Source: Xanthomonas fragariae
Lineage (GTDB): Bacteria > Pseudomonadota > Gammaproteobacteria > Xanthomonadales > Xanthomonadaceae
DNA length: 64,000 bases
Assembly: GCF_017603965.1 (NCBI RefSeq)
Contig: NZ_CP071955.1
Location: 2,542,001 to 2,606,000 of the forward strand
Direction: 5' to 3'
Shown here: in pieces, positions 57,551-64,000 of the stretch
Numbering within the stretch: the stretch's first letter is position 1
Layout: each line of letters opens with the position of its first letter
Translations under genes and position numbers: made by a program
Notes under the pieces: model-generated
What the model was told of the DNA's origin: nothing
Seen by the model: the letters and a program-made list of their open reading frames with translations, nothing else
Databases searched by the model: none

Positions 57551-57691
57551 GAGTGGCCAACAAAACATTGCGAGCAGTCGTCAGGTGGGTGTGGACGGCG
57601 CGGAGCAGCCGCAGTGTAGGCGTGGCACTGCCAATTCCGAGCACCGGCCGCGCCCGCCTGACGGTGAGCGTAGTCGTTTTGTTAGCCGCTC
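57551..57691 (-). mobile_element. MITE copy 4 (141 bp)
   Basis: The element starts GAGTGGCCAACAAAAC and ends GTTTTGTTAGCCGCTC. The flanking triplets are TTT and TTA, so the target duplication has one difference. It is in the same internal orientation as copy 3. It truncates the broken DUF2272-like gene on its left and lies near the pnp terminator. Confidence 0.88.
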
Positions 57692-57711
57692 TTATTACCG
57701 AATCTACAACA

Positions 57712-57737
57712 AAAAAGCGGGCCGCAGCCCGCTTTTT
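57712..57737. terminator. Rho-independent terminator downstream of pnp
   Basis: AAAAAGCGGGC and GCCCGCTTTTT pair as an 11-bp stem with a CGCA loop. On the minus strand it follows the pnp stop by 23 bp and ends in a T-run. Confidence 0.9.
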
Positions 57738-57760
57738 CGTAACGCATCAAACAGCAGCGC

Positions 57761-59875
57761 TTACTCGACCGAAGCCGGCACGCCCTCGCCTTCTTCCACT
57801 GCCTTGATCGACAGACGGATACGGCCCTGCTTGTCCACTTCCAGCACCTTGACGCGGACCAGATCGCCTTCCTTCAGCTTGTCGCCAACTTTCTCCACGC
57901 GCTCGCTGGAAATCTGCGAAACGTGCACCAGGCCGTCCTTGCCTGGCAGGATCGTGACGAACGCGCCGAAGTCCATGATCTTGGCGACCTTACCTTCGTA
58001 GATGCGGCCCGGCTCCACGTCCGAGGTGATCTGCTCGATGCGCGACTTCGCAGCTTGCGCGGCGATGGCATTGACCGAGGCGATGATGATCGTGCCATCG
58101 TCCTGGATGTCGATCTGCGTGCCGGTTTCTTTGGTGATCGCCTGGATGGTCGAGCCACCCTTGCCGATCACTTCGCGGATCTTGTCCGGGTGGATCTTGA
58201 TGGTCAGCAGACGCGGCGCGTAATCGCTCAGTTCCAGACGCGGGGTGGTCAGGGCATGCGCCATCTCGCCGAGGATGTGCAGACGGCCCGCCTTGGCCTG
58301 CTGCAATGCCTGCTTCATGATCTCTTCGGTGATGCCCTCGATCTTGATGTCCATCTGCAGCGCGGACACGCCTTCGGCAGTACCGGCCACCTTGAAGTCC
58401 ATGTCGCCCAGGTGATCTTCGTCACCCAGGATGTCGGATAGCACCACGAAGCGATCATCTTCCTTCACCAGGCCCATGGCGATACCTGCCACCGGCGCCT
58501 TGATCGGCACACCGGCGTCCATCAGCGCCAGCGAGCTGCCGCAGACCGATGCCATCGAGGACGAACCATTGGACTCGGTGATCTCCGAGACCACGCGAAT
58601 GGTGTACGGGAATTCTTCCAGACTCGGCATCACGGCGAGCACGCCGCGCTTGGCCAGACGACCATGGCCGATTTCACGACGCTTCGGTGCACCGAAACGA
58701 CCACACTCGCCCACCGAGTACGGGGGGAAGTTGTAATGGAACAGGAAATTTTCCTTGTACTCGCCGCTGACCGCGTCGATCACTTGGCCGTCACGGGCGG
58801 TGCCCAGCGTGGTAACCACAATCGCCTGCGTTTCGCCGCGGGTGAACAGTGCCGAGCCATGGGTACGCGGCAATACGCCGGCCTGCACAGCGATCGGACG
58901 CACGGTATCCAGTGCACGGCCATCGATACGCACCTTAGTCTCTAGGACCGAGTCGCGCATGGTGTGATATTCCAGCTCGCCGAATTCCTTCGACAACTCA
59001 GCAGCGCTCCAGCCTTCGGAGGCAACACGGCCGGCCAGCGAGTCCAGCACGTCTTTCTTGATCGCGGAGATCGCGTCGCGACGCTGCAACTTGTCGCGCA
59101 CCTGGAAAGCATCTGCCAGCTGCGTACCGACGGCTTCTTTGAGCGCGTTGATCAGCGCGGCGTTCTTGACAGACGCAACCCAGCTGCTGGGCTTGGTGCC
59201 TGCTTCGACGGTCAGCTCGTTGATCGCGTTGATGACCTTCTGCAGTTCGCGGTGGCCGAAGGTGACCGCGCCCAGCATCACTTCTTCGGACAGCAGCGCC
59301 GCTTCCGACTCCACCATCAGCACGGCGTTCGCGGTGCCGGCAACTACCAGCTCCAGCTGCGAATCCTTCAGCTCGGCGATGGTCGGGTTGAGGATGTACT
59401 CACCATTCTTGTAGCCCACCTTGGCGGCACCGATCGGGCCGTTGAAGGGCGTACCGGCCAACGACAGCGCAGCCGATGCACCGATCAGCGCGGCGATATC
59501 GCCGTCGATGTCAGGGTTCATCGACATCACGGTCGCGATAATCTGTACTTCGTTCTTGTAGTCCTCCGGAAACAACGGACGGATCGGACGATCGATCAGG
59601 CGCGAAATCAGCGTTTCCTTCTCGGTCGCACGTCCTTCGCGCTTGAAGAAGCCGCCTGGGATGCGGCCGCCGGCATAGAACTTCTCCTGATAATCAACGG
59701 TCAGGGGGAAGAAGTCCTGCCCTTCGCGCGCGGTCTTTGCGGCGACGGCGGTGACCAGCAGTACGGTGTCGTCCATCTTGACGATGACCGCGCCGCTCGC
59801 CTGGCGAGCGACTTCGCCGGTCTCGAGGGTGACGGTGTGCTTGCCGTACTGGAAGGTTTTGGTGATTTTTGCCAC
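57761..59875 (-). CDS. pnp: Polyribonucleotide nucleotidyltransferase PNPase
   Basis: PNPase degrades RNA phosphorolytically from the 3' end as part of the degradosome. The 704-residue protein has two RNase PH domains ([20 protein letters not shown] in the first; [20 protein letters not shown] in the second), then a KH domain ([17 protein letters not shown]) and an S1 domain ([20 protein letters not shown]). I chose GTG 59875 (giving [11 protein letters not shown]), with AAGGG upstream; the frame is open to 59962. It follows rpsO, the standard order. Confidence 0.96.
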   Translation of the reverse strand: MAKITKTFQYGKHTVTLETGEVARQASGAVIVKMDDTVLLVTAVAAKTAREGQDFFPLTVDYQEKFYAGGRIPGGFFKREGRATEKETLISRLIDRPIRPLFPEDYKNEVQIIATVMSMNPDIDGDIAALIGASAALSLAGTPFNGPIGAAKVGYKNGEYILNPTIAELKDSQLELVVAGTANAVLMVESEAALLSEEVMLGAVTFGHRELQKVINAINELTVEAGTKPSSWVASVKNAALINALKEAVGTQLADAFQVRDKLQRRDAISAIKKDVLDSLAGRVASEGWSAAELSKEFGELEYHTMRDSVLETKVRIDGRALDTVRPIAVQAGVLPRTHGSALFTRGETQAIVVTTLGTARDGQVIDAVSGEYKENFLFHYNFPPYSVGECGRFGAPKRREIGHGRLAKRGVLAVMPSLEEFPYTIRVVSEITESNGSSSMASVCGSSLALMDAGVPIKAPVAGIAMGLVKEDDRFVVLSDILGDEDHLGDMDFKVAGTAEGVSALQMDIKIEGITEEIMKQALQQAKAGRLHILGEMAHALTTPRLELSDYAPRLLTIKIHPDKIREVIGKGGSTIQAITKETGTQIDIQDDGTIIIASVNAIAAQAAKSRIEQITSDVEPGRIYEGKVAKIMDFGAFVTILPGKDGLVHVSQISSERVEKVGDKLKEGDLVRVKVLEVDKQGRIRLSIKAVEEGEGVPASVE

Positions 59876-60009
59876 GGAGGTTTTTCCCTTAGGTGTTGCT
59901 GTCTTCAAATGGACCGTCGTCGACCCATGCCGAGAACGGGCGGCCGGGATGCTCCGGGCCATTAACTACATGGTGCAAATTGACGTAGTGCGACTGACCA
60001 AAACAAAAC

Positions 60010-60033
60010 CGCGGCGCATCGCTGCGCCGCGGC
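60010..60033. terminator. Stem-loop between rpsO and pnp
   Basis: CCGCGGCGCA and TGCGCCGCGG form a 10-bp stem with a TCGC loop. Read on the minus strand it is followed by TTTTGTTTTGG. It fits the terminator or RNase processing site usually found between rpsO and pnp. Confidence 0.8.
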
Positions 60034-60045
60034 GGTAGGACTCGA

Positions 60046-60306
60046 TCAGCGGCGCAGGCCGAGCTTCTCGATCAACGACTTGTAACGCTCGTTGTCCTTC
60101 TTCTTCAGGTAGTCGAGCAGGCTGCGGCGACGGTTGACCATCTGCAGCAGACCACGACGGCTATGGTGATCCTTCTTATGGGTCTTGAAGTGACCGGTCA
60201 GCAGTTCGATGCGCGCTGTCAGCAGAGCGACCTGCACTTCCGGTGAACCGGTGTCCTGGGCGCTACGCTTATTGTTTTCAATAACTTTCTGGGTGTCGAC
60301 AGACAT
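60046..60306 (-). CDS. rpsO: 30S ribosomal protein S15
   Basis: An 86-residue ribosomal protein that binds the central domain of 16S rRNA. The sequence shows the typical [39 protein letters not shown] and [13 protein letters not shown] segments. Normal length. It lies between truB and pnp as in most bacteria, although a MITE now separates it from truB. Confidence 0.98.
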   Translation of the reverse strand: MSVDTQKVIENNKRSAQDTGSPEVQVALLTARIELLTGHFKTHKKDHHSRRGLLQMVNRRRSLLDYLKKKDNERYKSLIEKLGLRR

Positions 60307-60469
60307 TGTATTTTCTCAAAAGATGCGTAGTGGACAGGAACGTGCATGACGCACCGTCGAACTCGCCGTTTGCTAGGGATGAGCGCGCTTGGCGCTGAAT
60401 GTGCCCCGATCAGGGCCGCAAAATTGTAACGTCACGCGGCCCCGAGAACAAGTTGACTAAAATTAATAA

Positions 60470-60611
60470 GAGCGGCTAACAAAACGACTGCGCTCACCGC
60501 CAGGCGGGCGCGGCCGGTGCTCGAAATCGGCATGTACCAAGCGTACACTCCGGTTGCTCCGCGCCGTGAGCACCAACCTGACGACTGCTCGCTACGTTTT
60601 GTTAGCCGCTC
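60470..60611 (+). mobile_element. MITE copy 5 (142 bp) at the truB stop codon
   Basis: The element starts GAGCGGCTAACAAAACGACT and ends GTTTTGTTAGCCGCTC, with TAA on both sides (60467-60469, 60612-60614). It has the same orientation as copy 1. The last base of the element plus the first two of the right TAA form the truB stop codon (TAG on the minus strand). It lies between truB and rpsO in the infB-rbfA-truB-rpsO-pnp run. Confidence 0.92.
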
Positions 60612-61534
60612 TAAGCCTGAACTTCGTTCAGTCCATTGAACAAACGCTGCGGCGACAAACGCCCTTCCGCGTCCACCATGCCTAAGCCTGAAGGGATTCC
60701 ATCGGGCCCGAACACCGCAACTTGGCCGGCTGGAAATGCTGCATCGCGCAAGCGCTGGCCCATCCGGAAACGGGTCGCATGGGCCTGGTCGAGCACGATC
60801 CGCGCAAAATCGGCCAGACCGGCTTCGATCGGCAACAACAACTTCTGCGCATCGATGCCCGCGTCCAGCGCTGCGGACAGCGCTTGGAGCGTGATCATTT
60901 GCGAAGCATGAAACGGCTTAACCCACAGCCGACGCAAAGATACGATATGCGCACCACATCCGAGCAATTCGCCCAAATCGCGCGCCAGACTGCGAATATA
61001 AGTGCCCGAGCCGCAGGTCACGCGCAATTGCAGGCGCGGCGCGCTGTAGCCGATCAGTTCGATCGCATGCACATCGACCTCGCGCACCGGCGCATCGATC
61101 ACTTCGCCACGCCGCGCCTTGGCATACAGCGGCTCGCCCCCCTGCTTGAGCGCAGAATAGATCGGTGCCTGCTGCGCGATACGGCCGACAAATGACGCCA
61201 GCGCCACACGCAGTGCTTCTTCGCTCAGTTCCGGCACCGCACGCTCTCGCAACTGCGCGCCATCGGCATCGTCAGTGTCGGTGGTCATACCCAACACGAC
61301 ATCAGCGTCGTATGCCTTGACCGAGCCAAGCAGCAGACCGGCGATCTTGGTGGCTTCGCCCAGACACAACGGCAGCAAGCCGGTGGCCAGCGGATCCAGG
61401 CTTCCGGTATGGCCGCCCTTTTCTGCCCGCAACAAACGGCGTGCGGCCTGCAATGCGTTGTTGGAACTGAGTCCGGCCGGCTTGTCCAGCAACAGGATGC
61501 CGTGCAACGGGCGATAGACGATACGGGGTTTCAA
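60611..61534 (-). CDS. truB: tRNA pseudouridine-55 synthase TruB
   Basis: TruB makes pseudouridine 55 in the T-loop of tRNAs. The 307-residue protein shows [18 protein letters not shown], the catalytic [20 protein letters not shown] (active-site Asp near residue 47) and [16 protein letters not shown]. The stop codon is formed at the edge of an inserted MITE, so the last residues may differ from the ancestral end. It follows rbfA. Confidence 0.95.
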   Translation of the reverse strand: MKPRIVYRPLHGILLLDKPAGLSSNNALQAARRLLRAEKGGHTGSLDPLATGLLPLCLGEATKIAGLLLGSVKAYDADVVLGMTTDTDDADGAQLRERAVPELSEEALRVALASFVGRIAQQAPIYSALKQGGEPLYAKARRGEVIDAPVREVDVHAIELIGYSAPRLQLRVTCGSGTYIRSLARDLGELLGCGAHIVSLRRLWVKPFHASQMITLQALSAALDAGIDAQKLLLPIEAGLADFARIVLDQAHATRFRMGQRLRDAAFPAGQVAVFGPDGIPSGLGMVDAEGRLSPQRLFNGLNEVQA

Positions 61535-61621
61535 AAGATCAGTGCTCGAATCGGGCGCTGTACGCGCCTGCAGGAATCAGGGCGGCAACGGAGGCCGGAG
61601 GCGGCAAGCCCGATACAGCGT

Positions 61622-62014
61622 TCAGCGCTGTTCGGCGTCTTCGTCGCTGGACGCAGCCTCGGGGCGGACATCATCCAGATCACGCAACAGGTTGTCGATG
61701 CGTTCGCCGCGATCGACCGAATCGTCGTAATGGAAGTGCAGCTCGGGCACGTGACGCAGTTTCATGGCCCGCGCCAACTGCGTACGCAGCTGACCGGCAA
61801 TTTCCTTGAGCCCCTTGATCGCTTCGGTCGAACGCTCCTGCTGCAGCGCGGTGACGAACACCTTGGCATGCGCCAGATCGCGGCTGATTTCGACATCGGA
61901 AACGCTGACCGACGGCAAGCCGTGGTCGCGCACGGCCGCGTGCACGATGGTGCCGAGGTCGCGACGCACCTGCGCAGAAACGCGGTCGGTGCGATGGAAT
62001 GATTTGGTTGGCAT
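61622..62014 (-). CDS. rbfA: Ribosome-binding factor A
   Basis: A 130-residue KH-type factor for 30S maturation and cold adaptation. It shows the RTDRVSAQVRRDLGTIVHAA start and the VSDVEISRDLAHAKVFVTAL and RHVPELHFHYDDSVDRGERI segments characteristic of RbfA. It lies between infB and truB. Confidence 0.96.
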   Translation of the reverse strand: MPTKSFHRTDRVSAQVRRDLGTIVHAAVRDHGLPSVSVSDVEISRDLAHAKVFVTALQQERSTEAIKGLKEIAGQLRTQLARAMKLRHVPELHFHYDDSVDRGERIDNLLRDLDDVRPEAASSDEDAEQR

Positions 62015-62157
62015 GGTCGTGGACCTGGTTGATTCGGAGGGCCAGATGGCACCGAAGCCAAAAACGAACGCGGGCTGCCATGCTGCCCTTGCCTCGCAGA
62101 ACTTGCGTTACAGAATCCGCTGTGCGGAACACCGGGGCACGCAGGCCCCGGCAGCCG

Positions 62158-64000
62158 TTACAGCGTACGGGCGACTTCGATACGCTCGAAGCACTCGATC
62201 TGATCGCCGGCCTTGACGTCGTTGTAGGCCTTCACGCCGATACCGCACTCGGTACCGTTGCGCACTTCCTCGACGTTTTCCTTGAAACGACGCAGCGATT
62301 CCAGCTCGCCTTCGAACACCACGACGCTGTCGCGAAGCACGCGGATCGGCTTACTGCGCTTCACCACGCCTTCGATGATCATGCAGCCTGCAACCGCACC
62401 GAACTTCGAACTGCGAAACACGTCGCGGACCTGCGCGATACCGATGATCTCTTCGCGGATTTCCACGCCGAGCAGACCGGAGGCCACCTGCGTCACTTGG
62501 TCGATCACGTCATAGATGATCGAGAAGTAACGTAGATCGATGCCGTTGGACTCAACGATCCTGCGCGCCGACGCATCGGCGCGCACGTTGAAGCCGATCA
62601 CCGTGGCCTTGGAGGCCGCCGCCGAATTCGCATCGGATTCGGTAATGCCGCCCACGCCGGAGTGGATCACGTTGATGCGGATGTCGTCGTTGGACAACGC
62701 CACCAGCGACTGCTTGAGCGCTTCCACCGAACCCTGCACGTCGGCCTTGATCACTAGGTTCAACACCTGCTGGCCTTCGCCCTTGCCCATCTGGGCCAGG
62801 ATGTCTTCCATGCGGTTGCTGGCCGAGGCGACCAGACGCGACTCGCGACGCTTGGTTTCGCGCTGCTGCGCCACGTCCTTGGCCAGACGCTCGTCGTCGA
62901 CGACCACAAAATCGTCGCCAGCTTCCGGCACACCGGACAAGCCAAGCACCTGCACCGGGATCGACGGGCCAGCCGAGGCTGGCTGATGGCCGGTTTCATC
63001 GAATAGCGCGCGCACGCGACCGTACTGAATGCCGCACACCAGGTAGTCGCCCTTCTTCAGCGCGCCCTGCTGCACCAGCACCGTTGCGACCGGGCCACGG
63101 CCCTTGTCCAGCGACGACTCGATGACGGTACCGCTGGCGCGGCCTTCGGGCAGCGCCTTGAGTTCCAGCACTTCGGCCTGCAGCGAGATCGCGTCCAGCA
63201 GCGTGTCCACACCTGTACCGACCTTGGCCGACACTTCGATGAACTGAGTATCGCCACCGAACTCTTCGGCCACCACGTTTTCGGCCAGCAATTCGTTCTT
63301 GACCCGCAACGGATCCGCGCCGGCCTTGTCGATCTTGTTCACTGCCACGATCAACGGAACGCCCGCCGCCTTGGCGTGTGCCACCGCTTCTTTGGTCTGG
63401 GGCATCACACCGTCATCGGCGGCAACGACCAACACCACGATGTCGGTGATCTTTGCGCCACGTGCACGCATCGAGGTAAACGCGGCATGGCCGGGCGTAT
63501 CCAGGAAGCTGATGACGCCACGACCGGTTTCGACGTGGTACGCACCGATGTGCTGGGTGATGCCGCCGGCTTCGCCCGAAGCGATCTTGGTGCGACGGAT
63601 GTAATCCAGCAGCGAGGTCTTGCCGTGATCGACGTGCCCCATGATGGTCACCACCGGCGGACGGACCGTGGTGTCGCCCTGCGCGTCTTCGGCATGCGCC
63701 AGCAGCGCATCTTCGAAGTCGGCATTGTCGGCACGCAGGGCCTTGTGGCCGAGTTCTTCGGTCACCAGCGCTGCGGTGTCATGGTCGATGCTCTGGGTAA
63801 TGGTCGCCATGACGCCCATCTTGAACAGCGCCTTGACCACGTCGCCCCCCTTGAGCGCGAGCTTCTGCGCCAGGTCGGCTACGGTGATCGTTTCGCCGAT
63901 CGCCACTTCACGCACCACCGGTGCGGTCGGACGCTCGAATCCATGCGGACCAGTATTGCCCTGGTTGCCACGGCCGCTATCGTTGCCACGGCGCGAGGAG
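62158..64000 (-). CDS. infB: Translation initiation factor IF-2 (5' end outside window)
   Basis: This is the C-terminal 613 residues or so of IF-2, the GTPase that recruits initiator tRNA. The frame is still open at the right edge of the window, where a low-complexity Arg/Gly/Asn stretch of the N-terminal region is visible. The GTPase motifs are present: [16 protein letters not shown] (G1), [18 protein letters not shown] (G3), [10 protein letters not shown] (G4) and [10 protein letters not shown] (G5). Domains II, III and the fMet-tRNA-binding IV follow to the end [10 protein letters not shown]. It heads the infB-rbfA-truB run in this window. Confidence 0.97.
   Translation of the reverse strand, partial: SSRRGNDSGRGNQGNTGPHGFERPTAPVVREVAIGETITVADLAQKLALKGGDVVKALFKMGVMATITQSIDHDTAALVTEELGHKALRADNADFEDALLAHAEDAQGDTTVRPPVVTIMGHVDHGKTSLLDYIRRTKIASGEAGGITQHIGAYHVETGRGVISFLDTPGHAAFTSMRARGAKITDIVVLVVAADDGVMPQTKEAVAHAKAAGVPLIVAVNKIDKAGADPLRVKNELLAENVVAEEFGGDTQFIEVSAKVGTGVDTLLDAISLQAEVLELKALPEGRASGTVIESSLDKGRGPVATVLVQQGALKKGDYLVCGIQYGRVRALFDETGHQPASAGPSIPVQVLGLSGVPEAGDDFVVVDDERLAKDVAQQRETKRRESRLVASASNRMEDILAQMGKGEGQQVLNLVIKADVQGSVEALKQSLVALSNDDIRINVIHSGVGGITESDANSAAASKATVIGFNVRADASARRIVESNGIDLRYFSIIYDVIDQVTQVASGLLGVEIREEIIGIAQVRDVFRSSKFGAVAGCMIIEGVVKRSKPIRVLRDSVVVFEGELESLRRFKENVEEVRNGTECGIGVKAYNDVKAGDQIECFERIEVARTL

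Overview
The window comes from the chromosome of a Xanthomonas-type gammaproteobacterium (Lysobacteraceae). The evidence is the fru operon order (fruR divergent from fruB-fruK-fruA, followed by an OprB porin), the queA-tgt-yajC-secD-secF and phoH-ybeY-corC runs, a minor-pilin operon (fimT-pilVWXY1-E), an Oar-like TonB-dependent receptor, high GC content, and dense insertion sequences and short repeats. The species cannot be named from sequence alone. Many IS remnants and several broken genes suggest a genome undergoing IS-driven rearrangement.

Layout. 1-9.2 kb: the 3' part of msrP, an IS110 scrap, and the fructose regulon (LacI-type repressor, three-component PTS, sugar porin). 9.2-10.5 kb: a gene-free repeat block holding a REP-like palindrome, a small inverted-repeat element, a long inverted repeat, 25 copies of a hexamer and a terminator. 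10.5-16.3 kb: secF, secD, yajC, tgt and queA on the minus strand. 16.4-19.3 kb: an IS graveyard. 19.5-25.4 kb: a cluster of DnaA-box-like sites, phoH, ybeY, a small secreted protein, corC, a DUF4105 protein and corA. 25.6-37.6 kb: an accessory module with a nonsense-mutated IS701-like element, a radC-like gene, a four-gene MNIO (DUF692) operon, an IS3 element and one chemoreceptor, with IS/MITE sequence at both ends. 37.6-45.5 kb: the minor pilin/PilY1 operon and a divergent AlgZ-type sensor kinase. 45.5-46.6 kb: an IS5-family element with a MITE beside it. 46.6-64 kb: housekeeping genes (ppnN, TonB receptor, marC, SDR, glutaredoxin, SOD, purK-purE, Trm112-like, nadC, pnp, rpsO, truB, rbfA, infB), interrupted by MITEs.

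The most interesting system is the minus-strand operon at 27938-33171. It encodes a ferritin-like protein with a ten-cysteine C-terminal segment, an MNIO (DUF692) enzyme, its usual DUF2063 partner, and a soluble phosphatidylserine-decarboxylase-like pyruvoyl enzyme. MNIO/DUF2063 pairs modify cysteines in ribosomal peptides, so I infer that the Cys-rich segment, fused to an enzyme-like domain rather than made as a short precursor, is the substrate. I know of no characterised example with this architecture.

A second theme is a family of 140-150 bp MITEs (five clear copies and one decayed copy) whose ends match those of the IS5-family element at 45538-46403. They insert at TNA targets, and in several cases the target is the stop codon of a gene (yajC, the chemoreceptor, truB, and algZ for the IS itself).
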